Assembly (NCBI RefSeq): GCF_007644105.1 | Contig: NZ_VFAC01000008.1 | Coordinates: forward strand, 62,001-126,000 | DNA length: 64,000 nt | Origin: Elioraea rosea | GTDB taxonomy: Bacteria; Pseudomonadota; Alphaproteobacteria; Acetobacterales; Acetobacteraceae | Direction: 5' to 3' | In this document: positions 9,261-18,539 of the stretch, piece by piece | Layout: every line of letters begins with the position of its first letter | Numbering within the stretch: position 1 is the first letter of the stretch | Notes under the pieces: generated by a model | What the model was told of the DNA's origin: nothing | Database searches by the model: none | The model's input: the letters and a program-made list of their open reading frames with translations, nothing else | Program-made: the position numbers and the translations under genes

Positions 9261-10201
9261 GCATGCAGGTTGCCGTTCTTGGCGCGGGGCTGATGGGCCA
9301 CGCGCTTGCTCTCGTGCACGCGCTCGGCGGCTGCCGCGTGCGGCTGACCGACACGCACGCGCCGACGCTCGCACGCGCCCCTGCGCTGATGTCGGCAGCG
9401 CTCGCGACGCTGCGCGAGGCAGGCGAGACCGAGCATGGCGATGCCTGGCTCGCGGGCGCGGTGACGACGCATGCCGATCTCGGCGAGACGCTCAAGGGCG
9501 CCGAACTCGTCGTCGAGGCCATCACCGAGGATCCGGACGCCAAGTGCGCCCTGTTCGAGAAGGTAGATACGCTCGCCCCCGCTGGCGCGATCATCGCCTC
9601 CAACACCTCCTATCTCGACCCGTTCCCGCTCATCCCCGCCGCGCGCCAGGGAAGGGCTGCCATCGCGCACTGGTACACGCCGCCCTATCTGGTCGATCTC
9701 GTCGACATCGTCGCCGGCCCGCACTGCGCGCCATCGGTTCCGCTTCGCCTGCGCGATCTCTATGCCGGCATGGGCAAGCGGCCGATCGTGATGCGGAAAT
9801 TCGTCCCCGGCTTCATCGCCAACCGGATCCAGGCCGTCGTATCGATGGAGGTGTACGCGCTGCTCGATGAGGGCGTGGCCGACGCCTCCGAGATCGACGC
9901 GGCGATCATCCACGGCCTTTCCCTCCGCATGCCTCTTCTCGGGCACATGATGAAGGCCGATTTCACCGGTCTGCCGCTCACGCAGAAGGCGCTCGCCAAC
10001 GCCATGGTTCCGCCGCCTCCGCAGCGCAAACGCTCGGAGGCCATCGACAAGCTGATCGCCGAGGGCGCGACCGGCGTGGCCTCCGGCCGTGGCTTCTACG
10101 ACTACAAGGGCCGAAGCCCAGCCGAGCTGTTCGCCGAGCGGGACCGGAAGCTTCTCGCGCTCAAGCGCGCGCTGAAGCAGATCGGGAGCATGGTGCCATG
10201 A
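9257..10201 (+). CDS. 3-hydroxyacyl-CoA dehydrogenase family protein
   Basis: This 314-residue NAD-dependent dehydrogenase resembles 3-hydroxyacyl-CoA dehydrogenase / L-gulonate 3-dehydrogenase. The Rossmann motif VLGAGLMGHA starts at residue 5, IASNTSYL follows near 121, and the catalytic histidine is in AHWYTPPYLVDLVDIV. The glutamate that usually pairs with this histidine (LVEV) reads Asp here. The C-terminal domain includes GFIANRIQ and SGRGFYDY. The ATG at 9257 overlaps the stop of the ThDP gene, and the stop overlaps the next start, so translation is coupled. It could act on a free hydroxy acid rather than a CoA ester. Confidence 0.86.
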   Translation: MSMQVAVLGAGLMGHALALVHALGGCRVRLTDTHAPTLARAPALMSAALATLREAGETEHGDAWLAGAVTTHADLGETLKGAELVVEAITEDPDAKCALFEKVDTLAPAGAIIASNTSYLDPFPLIPAARQGRAAIAHWYTPPYLVDLVDIVAGPHCAPSVPLRLRDLYAGMGKRPIVMRKFVPGFIANRIQAVVSMEVYALLDEGVADASEIDAAIIHGLSLRMPLLGHMMKADFTGLPLTQKALANAMVPPPPQRKRSEAIDKLIAEGATGVASGRGFYDYKGRSPAELFAERDRKLLALKRALKQIGSMVP

Positions 10202-10956
10202 CCCACGCCGGCAAGACCGCGGTCGTCACGGGCGGCGCGTCGGGCATCGGGCTCGCGACCGTCGAGCGCCTCGCGCGGCTCGGCGTCACCGTCGCGCTCA
10301 ACCACCTTCCCGACGATCCGGCCGGGCCCGAGCAGGCCGCGCGCCTCCGCGCAGAGGGCTTCGCGGTCCTCTCCGCACCGGGAGACGTGTCTGACGCCGC
10401 CTCGATCGAGACGATGATGGCCGAAGCGCTGCGCCGCCTCGGCCGGCTCGACATCCTCGTCAACAACGCAGGCACGCCGGCGACGAAGGCGCCGATCGCC
10501 CCGGCAGAGCTCGAGGCGATGACTGATGCGTTCTGGGACCGGATCATCGCGACGAACCTGCTCGGACCGTTCCGGTGCACGAGCGCCGCCGCGCCAGCGC
10601 TTCGGCAGGCGAAGGGGGCGGTGGTGAACACGGCCTCGATCGCGGGCTTCACCGCGCTCGGCTCCTCGATCGCCTATGGCGCCTCGAAGGCGGGGTTGAT
10701 CAACATGACGGTCAACCTCGCCCGCGCGCTCGCCCCCGAGTGCCGCGTCAACGCCGTCGCCCCCGGCGCGGTCGACACGCCGTGGCAGAAGGACTGGCCG
10801 GAAAGCCGGCGCAAGGCCGCTGCGGAGAAGGCGCTCCTGAAGCGCCGCTGCACGGCGGACGACATCGCCGAGGCGATCGTGTTCCTCGCCACCACCGGCT
10901 CGCCCATTACGGGGCAGACGCTGGTGGTCGATGCCGGCCTGACGCTCGCGCCCTGA
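10198..10956 (+). CDS. short-chain dehydrogenase/reductase (SDR)
   Basis: A 252-residue classical SDR. The cofactor motif TGGASGIG is at residues 11-18, NNAG near 90, the catalytic Ser in NTASIAG, and the YxxxK pair in IAYGASKAG. The C-terminus ITGQTLVVDAGLTL fits the FabG-like subgroup. The likely job is NAD(P)-linked oxidation or reduction of an alcohol/ketone intermediate of the operon. It ends 3 bases before the end of the convergent minus-strand operon. Confidence 0.9.
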   Translation: MTHAGKTAVVTGGASGIGLATVERLARLGVTVALNHLPDDPAGPEQAARLRAEGFAVLSAPGDVSDAASIETMMAEALRRLGRLDILVNNAGTPATKAPIAPAELEAMTDAFWDRIIATNLLGPFRCTSAAAPALRQAKGAVVNTASIAGFTALGSSIAYGASKAGLINMTVNLARALAPECRVNAVAPGAVDTPWQKDWPESRRKAAAEKALLKRRCTADDIAEAIVFLATTGSPITGQTLVVDAGLTLAP

Positions 10957-10959
10957 GCG

Positions 10960-11820
10960 TCACCCCTCCCGGCGCAACGGCGCGGTGAGGCAGCGCGGGC
11001 CACCGCCGCCGCGCGTGAAGGTCGAGAGCTCTGGATCGAGCACCATGAGGCCTTCTGCCCGCAGCGCGGCGTTGATGCGGGTAGACCCACGCGCCGACAG
11101 AACGGCTCCGCCGCCGAGCGCGAGAACGTTGCCCGCAAGCCCCATCGCCTCGCGATAGGTGGAGGGGATCAGCCGCACGCCGCGCTCGCCGAGCCACGCG
11201 AGGAAGCCTTCGTCCAGCACCTCCGTGCAGGCGATGGCGACGCCTTCGGCGGCCATGGCGAACAGCAAGTCGAGATGCAGGAAATGCTCTGGGAACGGAA
11301 CGAGCCGCACCTCCCAGCCTTCGTGCTCGAGCCAGTGTGCGAGCTGCCCCGCGCCGGCAGCATCCGTCCGCCCTCCGGAGACGCCGATGGCACAGAGCCC
11401 CGGGCGGATGAAGTGGATGTCCCCGCCCTCGAGCGTGCCCGCGCTCGACATGTGCCAGATGGGAATGCCGAACGTGTCCATCGCGCGGAGGATGGCGGCG
11501 TACTCGCCGCGCCGTTCCGGGCGCGCGAGCTGGGCGAGCACCGCGCCGCGATGCGTCATCTGCACCGAATCGCGCGTGTACACCTGGTACGGAAGATGCC
11601 TCTCCGCAACGACGTGGCGGACCGACACGCCCGCCTGAACGAGGGCCGCCTCGAGCTCGCGATGCTCCGCAAGCGCGGCCTCCACATCGGCCTTTCCGCC
11701 GTGCTCGAGCGAGGCGCGAACGACGGTATTGGCGGGGATCCAACGATAATGCGAAGGCTTGCAGAGAAGCACCTCCGCCAGCACACCCGTATCGGAGGCC
11801 AGCCCCCAGGCGATCGTCAT
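10960..11820 (-). CDS. guanidine-modifying hydrolase (DDAH / arginine deiminase superfamily)
   Basis: This 286-residue pentein-fold protein has the complete catalytic set: Asp84 in YTRDS, Glu131-Asp134 in LEGGD, His182 and Asp184 in FLHLDLLF, and nucleophile Cys277 in GGGGPRCLT. Family members hydrolyse arginine, methylarginines, agmatine or peptidylarginine, or transfer amidino groups. It is the last gene of the ten-gene operon and overlaps the flavoprotein gene by 4 bases. With no arginine pathway genes nearby, the natural substrate is probably another guanidino or amidino compound handled by the operon; this is inference. Confidence 0.86.
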   Translation of the reverse strand: MTIAWGLASDTGVLAEVLLCKPSHYRWIPANTVVRASLEHGGKADVEAALAEHRELEAALVQAGVSVRHVVAERHLPYQVYTRDSVQMTHRGAVLAQLARPERRGEYAAILRAMDTFGIPIWHMSSAGTLEGGDIHFIRPGLCAIGVSGGRTDAAGAGQLAHWLEHEGWEVRLVPFPEHFLHLDLLFAMAAEGVAIACTEVLDEGFLAWLGERGVRLIPSTYREAMGLAGNVLALGGGAVLSARGSTRINAALRAEGLMVLDPELSTFTRGGGGPRCLTAPLRREG

Positions 11821-13196
11821 TGCCGCATCTCCCCCGCAACGCGCCCGGCGATGCGCCCGAGCGCCACCGCCGTGAGCAATCCGTTGCCGGAAAGATACCC
11901 CGACGCAACCGGTCCAGACAGCCCCGCGGCCGCACCGCCGGCGGCGAACAGGTTCGGCAGCGCCGGGCCGTCCTTGCGCAGCACGCGTGCCTCGGACGTG
12001 ACGGCGAGCCCTCCCTGGGTGTGGAAGAGCGCGCCGGTCACCCGTACGGCATGGAAGGGCGCGGCGAGCGGCCTGGCGGCGGACCAGTCGCGCCCGAACC
12101 GGTCGATGCCGCGCGCCGCGGCGGCCTCGGCCTCAAGCGCGGCAGCGGGAACCCGCATGGCCTCGGCGAGCGCGGCAAGGCTCGGCGCGGTGACGATCGC
12201 GCCGGCTGCCTCGGCGGCGCGGAAATCCTCGAACTGCCGGGCGATGGCGGCGATGCGCGCATCGAACACGTCCCACGCGATGCCGCCGGGCTGCGCCAGC
12301 ACCTTCTCGGCCTGCTCCGAATAGCCTTGCGTCTCGTTGCTGAACCGTTCTCCGCGCGTGTTGACCTGGAACCCGCCTTCCATGATCACCGCCCACGTGA
12401 TCAGGATGCCATGCGGATGGGCGACCGAGCCGTGCCCCTGGTGGCCGGAGAGATTGCCCGTCGCCGCGCCGAGCGCCTCGCCCCAGGCCAGCGCATCGCC
12501 CGTGTTGCCCGAGTGGCCGAACCAGAGCGCATCGGCCAGTGCGGGGATATGCCTGCGCACGAGCTCGGGGTTGCCGCCGTAGCCGTTGCAGGCAAGCACC
12601 AAGGCAGCGGCGCCGATCCTCTCCTCGCCGCCCGGACGCTCGGCCACCACACCGCGCAAGGTTCCGTCGGCGCGGGTCACCAGCGTCGTCACATGCGCTT
12701 CGGTCAGAATCGGAATGCCCTCGCGCTCGGCTGCCGCGAGCAGGCGGTCAACCAGCTCGGCGCCGGAGCGGGAGGGGAGGCCGTGCATCCGATGCGCGGA
12801 ATGGCCGGGATAGAGGAAATCGGTGATGACGTCGAAGGGGAGGCCATGACGGTCGGCGAGCCATTCCAGGGCGGGGCCGATCGCGTGCGTGACGGCAGCA
12901 AGGACCGCATGGTCGAGCTCGCCCTTCGCCTTGGCATCGATGTCGGTGGCGAAGCGGTCCGCGCTGTCCTCGATGCCGCGCGCGCGCTGGAACTGCGTGC
13001 CTGCGGCGGGGATCAGCCCCGCCGACAGCGCGGTCGAGCCGCGCGGCAGCGCATCGCGTTCGAGAACGACGACGGACGCGCCCTGCTCGGCGGCGGAGAG
13101 CGCGGCGACGAGCCCCGCGGCTCCGGCGCCGATCACCACGACATCGGCCCCCGCCTCGAAGGCAACGGCCTCATCCTGGACCACGCGGGCAGTCAT
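11817..13196 (-). CDS. FAD-dependent dehydrogenase, fumarate reductase flavoprotein family
   Basis: A 459-residue flavoprotein. The dinucleotide-binding motif VVVIGAGAAGLV is at residues 19-30, with the FAD ribose glutamate in VVVLERD. Later blocks (MHGLPSRSGAELVDRLL, then FHTQGGLAVTSEARVL, and GPVASGYLSGNGL at the C-terminus) are typical of the fumarate reductase / tricarballylate dehydrogenase / ketosteroid dehydrogenase group, which interconverts C-C single and double bonds. No signal peptide or haem domain is present, so it is probably cytoplasmic. It overlaps both neighbours by 4 bases within the operon. Confidence 0.87.
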   Translation of the reverse strand: MTARVVQDEAVAFEAGADVVVIGAGAAGLVAALSAAEQGASVVVLERDALPRGSTALSAGLIPAAGTQFQRARGIEDSADRFATDIDAKAKGELDHAVLAAVTHAIGPALEWLADRHGLPFDVITDFLYPGHSAHRMHGLPSRSGAELVDRLLAAAEREGIPILTEAHVTTLVTRADGTLRGVVAERPGGEERIGAAALVLACNGYGGNPELVRRHIPALADALWFGHSGNTGDALAWGEALGAATGNLSGHQGHGSVAHPHGILITWAVIMEGGFQVNTRGERFSNETQGYSEQAEKVLAQPGGIAWDVFDARIAAIARQFEDFRAAEAAGAIVTAPSLAALAEAMRVPAAALEAEAAAARGIDRFGRDWSAARPLAAPFHAVRVTGALFHTQGGLAVTSEARVLRKDGPALPNLFAAGGAAAGLSGPVASGYLSGNGLLTAVALGRIAGRVAGEMRQ

Positions 13197-15232
13197 GCGC
13201 TGCGCATCACGAGATTGCCGAATCGGTCGACCGTCGCGGCGAGGCCGGGGTCGACCACGATCGTCGCGTCCGCCTGCTCGAGGATGGCCGGGCCTTCGAC
13301 GCGCGCGCCGACGGGAAGAGAGAGGCGGTCATACACGGCGGCCTCGTGCCAGGACCCCTCGAACCATACGCGGCGCTGCCCCCTGCGCGCGGCTTCGAGC
13401 GTGCTCCCCTCGCTCGGCGCCAGCGCTGCGAGATCGACCGCGGGACGGCGGCCGACCGCGATGACCCGGACCGTGGCGAGGCGAACCGGAATGCCGGGCA
13501 GTAGCCGCGAGAAGGCTGCCGTGTAGGCCGTCTCGAAGGCGGCGCGGATGGCGGCCTCGCTCGCGTCCGCGGCTGCTAAGGGAAGCGGAACGGCGACGCT
13601 GTGCGTCTGCCCCGCATAATGCATGTCGGCCTCGAAACGGACATCGAGCCCGGTCAGCGCCAGGCCGGACGCTTCGACGACCTGCCGCGCCTCGCCCGCC
13701 ATCGTCTCGAGCCGCGCGCCGAGCGAGACAGCGTCGATGCCTTCGAGGGTGAGGTTCACCGTCTGCACCTGGTCGTGCCGGATGTCGGCGATGACGCAGC
13801 CGAGCGCGCTCGTCACACCGGGGAAACGCGGCACCAGCGCGGCGGCGAGGCCGAGGTCCTTGATCAGCGCGCCGGCGTGCAGCGCGCCGCCGCCGCCGAA
13901 GGGCATCAGCGCGAAGCGGGCGGGATCGTGCCCGCGCTCGATGGACAGGAGCCGGATCGCGCCTGCCATGCGCGCGTTCGCCACGCGCACGATCGCCTCT
14001 GCCGCCTCGACGGGACCGAGGCCGAGCCTTTCCCCGACATGGGCCGCGATCGCGCGCTCGGCCGCTTCGGCATCGAGCCGCGCGAGCCCGCCGCCGATGG
14101 GACGCTCGCGGTTGATGCGGCCGAGAACGAGATTGGCGTCGGTCAGCGTGGGCCGGTCATTGCCGCCGCCGTAGCAGACGGGGCCCGGCCGGCTTCCTGC
14201 GCTTTCGGGCCCGACCTGGAGAAGCCCGCCGGCATCGACCCGGCAGATGGAGCCGCCACCTGCACCGATCGTGGTGATCTCCACCATCGGCGTACGGATG
14301 ACGAGGCCGAAATCGACCGCGACCTGCGCGGCGAAGGATGGCCTGCCGCCGGCGATGAGCGAGACATCGAAGCTCGTCCCGCCGAGATCACCCGTGATGA
14401 CATCGGGGAACCCGGCCGCCTCGGCGATGGCTGCGGCAGCGATCACGCCCGCGGCGGGGCCGGAAAGGGCGGTGCGCACGGGCAGGCGACGCGCAGTCGC
14501 CGTGCTCATCACCCCGCCATTCGACTGCACGATGTGGAACGCGCCGCCGAACCGCGAACCGGCAAGCGCATCCTCGAGCCGCCCGAGATAGGCGCCGACG
14601 ACGGGCTGGAGATAGGCGTTGAGCGCCGTCGTCGAGGTGCGCTCGAACTCGCGGATCTCGGGCAGGATCTCGGAGGAGCAGCAGACGTCCTCGTTCGGCC
14701 AGAAGCGACGAAGAACCGACACCGCCGCGCGCTCGTTCGCTGGGTTCGCGTAGGCGTTGATGAAGGCGACCGCGACAGCCTCCGCCCCCGCGGCAAGAAG
14801 TGCGCGCCCGGCCGCCTCGATCTCGGCCTCGTCGATCCCCTGCTCGATCGTGCCATCGGCGAAGGTGCGCTCGGCGACCTCGAGGCGAAGGTCCCGCTCC
14901 ACCACCGGAACGAAATCACCCCACAGGCCCCAGGTGCGGCGCCGGTCGCGCCGGCGCATCTCGAGCACGTCGCGGAAGCCGCGCGTCGCGATCAGGCCGA
15001 TGCGCGCGCCCTTCCGCTCGAGCAGCGCATTGGTGCCGACGGTCGTGCCGTGCACCACGGCCGCGAGCGTTCCGACGCCACCCACCGCCTCGAGGCCTGC
15101 GAGGAAACCCGCGGCCTCGTCGCCACGCTGGCTCGGCACCTTGGCAACACGGAACGTTCCGCTCTTCGTATCCAGGGCGAAGAGGTCGGTGAAGGTGCCG
15201 CCGACATCGACGCCAACGATCGCCCCGCTCAC
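13193..15232 (-). CDS. hydantoinase/oxoprolinase family protein, A-type subunit (HyuA)
   Basis: This 679-residue ASKHA-fold ATPase subunit has the phosphate-binding start VGVDVGGTFTD at residues 6-16, TTVGTNALLE near 65 and GGTSFDVSLI in the middle, with the C-terminal hydantoinase domain. HyuA/HyuB pairs make ATP-dependent N-methylhydantoinases, 5-oxoprolinases, caprolactamases and some ketone carboxylases. The 4-base overlap with hyuB indicates a stoichiometric complex. The family cannot by itself distinguish lactam hydrolysis from carboxylation; the lack of a third carboxylase subunit gene favours hydrolysis. Confidence 0.9.
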   Translation of the reverse strand: MSGAIVGVDVGGTFTDLFALDTKSGTFRVAKVPSQRGDEAAGFLAGLEAVGGVGTLAAVVHGTTVGTNALLERKGARIGLIATRGFRDVLEMRRRDRRRTWGLWGDFVPVVERDLRLEVAERTFADGTIEQGIDEAEIEAAGRALLAAGAEAVAVAFINAYANPANERAAVSVLRRFWPNEDVCCSSEILPEIREFERTSTTALNAYLQPVVGAYLGRLEDALAGSRFGGAFHIVQSNGGVMSTATARRLPVRTALSGPAAGVIAAAAIAEAAGFPDVITGDLGGTSFDVSLIAGGRPSFAAQVAVDFGLVIRTPMVEITTIGAGGGSICRVDAGGLLQVGPESAGSRPGPVCYGGGNDRPTLTDANLVLGRINRERPIGGGLARLDAEAAERAIAAHVGERLGLGPVEAAEAIVRVANARMAGAIRLLSIERGHDPARFALMPFGGGGALHAGALIKDLGLAAALVPRFPGVTSALGCVIADIRHDQVQTVNLTLEGIDAVSLGARLETMAGEARQVVEASGLALTGLDVRFEADMHYAGQTHSVAVPLPLAAADASEAAIRAAFETAYTAAFSRLLPGIPVRLATVRVIAVGRRPAVDLAALAPSEGSTLEAARRGQRRVWFEGSWHEAAVYDRLSLPVGARVEGPAILEQADATIVVDPGLAATVDRFGNLVMRSA

Positions 15233-16965
15233 CGGCCCGCCCCCCGAAGCGCGGCCGTGGCGGCGGCATCGACGCTGCCGTCGGGCAGGAGGGCGACCGC
15301 ATAGTCGCGACGCGCGGCCTCGGCGCTGACATAGCCGCAGCGCACGTCACGCGCGACGGCCTCGGGTGTTCGTGCCCGCGGGTCACCCCATCCGCCGCCG
15401 CCTGGTGTCTCGAGGCGAACCGTCTCGCCGGGGCCGAGCGCGATGCCGAAGGCCTTGCTCGTCATCGGCGGCTCGTGGCGGTCGTCCGCACGCCCGTGGC
15501 TGAAGCGGTTCGGCGCTGCGTGGCCGCCGCCATTCGTGCCGAAGGGCGGGAAGCGTCCACGCTCGCCGAGCAAGAAGGCCTCGGCCGTGATCCCCTCGCG
15601 CAGCCCAATCTCGTAGATCGCCCCGCACCCGCCCCGGTGCAGGCCAGGGCCTCCGCTGTCGGGCCTGAGCGCCCATTGCCGGAAGGCAACGGGATAGGCG
15701 GCCTCGAGGATCTCCATCGGCGGGATGGTCGCCGTGCTGATCGGGTTGTTGCCGTGGTTCAGGCCGTCCGTCTCGGGGTTTCCGCCGAGCCCGCCGCCGA
15801 AGAAGCAGAACATCACCCAGCGATGCCCCGCGCCGCGCCAGCCAGAGATGGAGAGCGCGTTGATCGTGCCGAATGGCGCGGCGGTCGCGCGGTCGGGCGC
15901 GCCTTGAGCGAAGCAGCGGAACACGGTGTCGATCACGCGCAGGATCGTCTCGGTATAGCCGCCGACGGGCTTCGGCGCGGAGGCACCGAGGATCGAGCCG
16001 TCCGGCACGGTGAACGTGATGGGGTGGAGGCAGCCGCCGTTCGAGGGAACCTCGGGGAAGAGATGCTTCAGCGCGACATAGCAGCAGGCGATGGTGGTCG
16101 CGCGGCTGATGTTCAGCGGCCCCGCGCATCCATCGGCCGAGCCGGTGAAGTCGAGCGCCATCGTCTCGCCAGCGATCGTCATGCGCAGGCGGATCGGAAG
16201 CGGGGTATCGACGATGCCGTCATTGTCGAGGAAGTCCTCGGCCTCGTACACGCCGTCGGGAAGGGCGGCGATCTCGGCGCGCATCAGGCTCGCCGCGCGC
16301 TGCGTCAGCGCATCGAGGGCGGCGGCGATCGTCTGCTCGCCATATTCGTCGAGCAGCGCGGCAAGGCGCTTCTCGCCGAGATCGAGCGCGTTGATCTGCC
16401 CGTTCAGGTCGCCCCAGTTCGACTGCGCCACGCGGCTGTTCGCGGCAAGGATCGCGGTGATCGCGCCATCGACGACGCCGTCCCGCATCAGCCGCACAGG
16501 CGGGATTCGCACGCCCTCCTGGTGGCTGTCGGTCGCGCGCGGATTGTAGCCGCCAGGCACGTTGCCGCCGATGTCGAGCCAGTGCCCGACGGAGGCGATC
16601 CAGCAGAACAGCGTGCCCTTTCGGAACACCGGGCGGACGAGCCGGAAATCGTTCAGGTGCGTACCGCCATCGTAGGGATCGTTGAAGATCCAGGTCTCGC
16701 CCTCGCGCGGCCCGCCTTCCTTCGCGCAGGCCTCGATCACCGCCTTCACGGCGAAGGCCGTTGCGCCGACGAAGATTGGCAGGCCCGCCGTCCCCTGCAC
16801 CAGCGTTTCGCCCGTCTCGGCGTGGTAGAGCCCGTGCGAGAGGTCGCGCGCCTCGGCGATGATCGGATTGAAGGCCGATCGCGCGAGGGTGGCGTCCATC
16901 TCGTCCGCGATCTGCTCGAGCCGCCCCTTGAGAACGGCGAGGGTGACGGGGTCGAGCACGGTCAT
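15229..16965 (-). CDS. hydantoinase/oxoprolinase family protein, B-type subunit (HyuB)
   Basis: A 578-residue partner of HyuA. Family blocks include NPIIAEARDLSHGLY near the N-terminus, WIFNDPYDGGTHLNDF, GHWLDIGGNVPGG and the C-terminal LETPGGGGWGDP. The open frame extends upstream, but the start was set at 16965 because this ATG overlaps the stop of the preceding lyase gene (ATGA) and gives the canonical N-terminus VLDPVTLAVLKGRLEQIADE. Its stop overlaps hyuA by 4 bases. Together with HyuA it is expected to open a cyclic amide or imide with ATP. Confidence 0.92.
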   Translation of the reverse strand: MTVLDPVTLAVLKGRLEQIADEMDATLARSAFNPIIAEARDLSHGLYHAETGETLVQGTAGLPIFVGATAFAVKAVIEACAKEGGPREGETWIFNDPYDGGTHLNDFRLVRPVFRKGTLFCWIASVGHWLDIGGNVPGGYNPRATDSHQEGVRIPPVRLMRDGVVDGAITAILAANSRVAQSNWGDLNGQINALDLGEKRLAALLDEYGEQTIAAALDALTQRAASLMRAEIAALPDGVYEAEDFLDNDGIVDTPLPIRLRMTIAGETMALDFTGSADGCAGPLNISRATTIACCYVALKHLFPEVPSNGGCLHPITFTVPDGSILGASAPKPVGGYTETILRVIDTVFRCFAQGAPDRATAAPFGTINALSISGWRGAGHRWVMFCFFGGGLGGNPETDGLNHGNNPISTATIPPMEILEAAYPVAFRQWALRPDSGGPGLHRGGCGAIYEIGLREGITAEAFLLGERGRFPPFGTNGGGHAAPNRFSHGRADDRHEPPMTSKAFGIALGPGETVRLETPGGGGWGDPRARTPEAVARDVRCGYVSAEAARRDYAVALLPDGSVDAAATAALRGAGR

Positions 16966-17819
16966 TCGTAGCGCTTTCCGGCCTCGAGCATCGCGGGGGT
17001 TCCGATCACGTCGTTGAGGCCACCGAGGTCGAGCATGCGGTTGCGGAACGGTTCGGTGGTGCCGGCAGCGTGCAGCGAGGCGTAGTAGTCGCGCGCCGTG
17101 GCAGCGAGCGCGCGCACGATGCCGCCTGGGAAGATCACCAACGAGAAGCCGAGCGCCTCGAGCGTGGCGGCCGGAAGGACAGGCGTCTTGCCGCCCTCGA
17201 CCATGTTGGCCAGCAGCGGCAAGCCGCCGCCGAGGGAGGACGCGACCTTGGCCAGATCGTCTTCCGTGCGCGGCGCCTCGACGAAAAGCACGTCCGCCCC
17301 CGCCTCCGCGTAGAGGCGCGCTCGGTCGAGCGCCGCCTCGAGGCCTTCGATGGCCGCGGCATCGGTGCGCGCCACGAGCAGGAAGTTCTCCGACATCCGC
17401 GCATCGGCCGCCGCGCGGAGCTTGCCGACCATCTCCGGGGCGGGGATGACGCCCTTGCCGTCGAGATGGCCGCAGCGCTTGGGGAAGGTCTGGTCCTCGA
17501 GCTGGATCGCCGCCGCGCCCGCGCGCTCGAAGGCGCGCACGGTGCGCTGTACGTTCAGCGCGTTGCCGTAACCCGTGTCGCCATCGACGATCAGCGGCAC
17601 CGAAACCCGGTCGGCCAGGAGCGCGACGTGATCCGCCACCTCGGCCATGGAGACGAGGCCGATATCGGGTCGCCCGAGCTTCGTGTAGGCGATCGCGGCG
17701 CCGGAGACGTAGAGCGCCTCGAACCCGGCATCGGCGGCGATTGCTGCGGTCAGCGCGTCGCACACGCCCGGTGCGATGACGATGGGCTTCTTCGCGAGCC
17801 GCGCTCGAAGATCGGTCAT
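16962..17819 (-). CDS. isocitrate lyase / PEP mutase family enzyme, methylisocitrate-lyase-like
   Basis: This 285-residue TIM-barrel enzyme has the Mg-binding motif VDGDTGYGN (Asp79, Asp81) and the KRCGH active-site motif with Cys116, seen in true C-C lyases such as methylisocitrate and dimethylmalate lyase. That makes an aldol-type cleavage of a 2-hydroxy di- or tricarboxylate more likely than phosphonate chemistry. It begins 10 bases after livF ends and overlaps hyuB by 4 bases, so it links the importer and catabolic halves of the operon. The substrate is unknown. Confidence 0.88.
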   Translation of the reverse strand: MTDLRARLAKKPIVIAPGVCDALTAAIAADAGFEALYVSGAAIAYTKLGRPDIGLVSMAEVADHVALLADRVSVPLIVDGDTGYGNALNVQRTVRAFERAGAAAIQLEDQTFPKRCGHLDGKGVIPAPEMVGKLRAAADARMSENFLLVARTDAAAIEGLEAALDRARLYAEAGADVLFVEAPRTEDDLAKVASSLGGGLPLLANMVEGGKTPVLPAATLEALGFSLVIFPGGIVRALAATARDYYASLHAAGTTEPFRNRMLDLGGLNDVIGTPAMLEAGKRYE

Positions 17820-17829
17820 TCTGTGTTCC

Positions 17830-18531
17830 TCAGAGCCCCAGATAGGCCTTCTGCAGGGCAGGGTCAGCCGCGAGGGCCTCGGCAGCGCCCGACAGCACGA
17901 TCTCGCCCTGTTCGATGATGTAGGCACGGTGGGCGAGCGCAAGCGACTGCACGACATTCTGCTCGACGAGCATCACCGAGAGCCCCTCGGCGTTGATGCG
18001 GCCGATCAGAGCGAACATCTCCTCGACAAGCAGAGGTGAGAGGCCGAGCGAGGGCTCGTCGAGGATCAGGAGCCTCGGCTCGGCCATCAGGCCGCGGCCG
18101 ATCGCGAGCATCTGCTGCTCGCCGCCCGAAAGCGTGCCGGCGGCTTGGCGCGTGCGCTCGGCGAGCCGCGGGAAGGTTGCGAACACGCGGTCGAGGTTGC
18201 GGGCGCGGTTGGCGCGGGCACGCGCGTAGCTGCCCATCACCAGGTTCTCGCGCACGCTCATGTTCGGGAAGATGCGCCTGCCTTCGGGGACGTGGATCAG
18301 CCCGCGCGAGACGATGGCGGCGGGCCGGCTGCCAGCGATGTCCTCGTCGTCGAAGCGGATCGTCCCGCCACGCACAGCGATCACGCCGCTGATGGCGCGG
18401 TTCAGCGTCGTCTTGCCTGCCCCGTTGGCGCCGAGCACGGCGACGATCTCGCCCGCGCGCACGGTGAGGTCGATGCCGCGCAGCACCTCCGCGGGGCCAT
18501 AGCCTGCACGAAGGCCCGTAACGTCAAGCAT
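17830..18531 (-). CDS. livF: branched-chain-amino-acid-type ABC transporter ATP-binding protein LivF
   Basis: A 233-residue ABC ATPase with Walker A GANGAGKTT near residue 36, signature LSGGEQQML, Walker B LLILDEPSLGL and switch histidine region MLVEQN. The EGRRIFPNMSV stretch is characteristic of LivF. The ATG at 18531 follows LivG's stop by 8 bases; longer frames reach back into livG antisense-style and were rejected. It energises the LivHM permease encoded upstream. The transported compound is probably the substrate of the downstream catabolic enzymes rather than a branched-chain amino acid. Confidence 0.93.
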   Translation of the reverse strand: MLDVTGLRAGYGPAEVLRGIDLTVRAGEIVAVLGANGAGKTTLNRAISGVIAVRGGTIRFDDEDIAGSRPAAIVSRGLIHVPEGRRIFPNMSVRENLVMGSYARARANRARNLDRVFATFPRLAERTRQAAGTLSGGEQQMLAIGRGLMAEPRLLILDEPSLGLSPLLVEEMFALIGRINAEGLSVMLVEQNVVQSLALAHRAYIIEQGEIVLSGAAEALAADPALQKAYLGL

Positions 18532-18539
18532 GGGCGATC

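Noticed and set aside
7368-9374. 668-codon minus-strand frame opposite the ThDP enzyme gene
   Set aside because: It has no recognisable motifs and is the antisense shadow of a gene with clear catalytic residues.
16966-17763. N-terminal extension of HyuB by about 266 codons
   Set aside because: It overlaps the whole lyase gene in another frame; the ATGA-coupled start at 16965 gives the canonical HyuB N-terminus.
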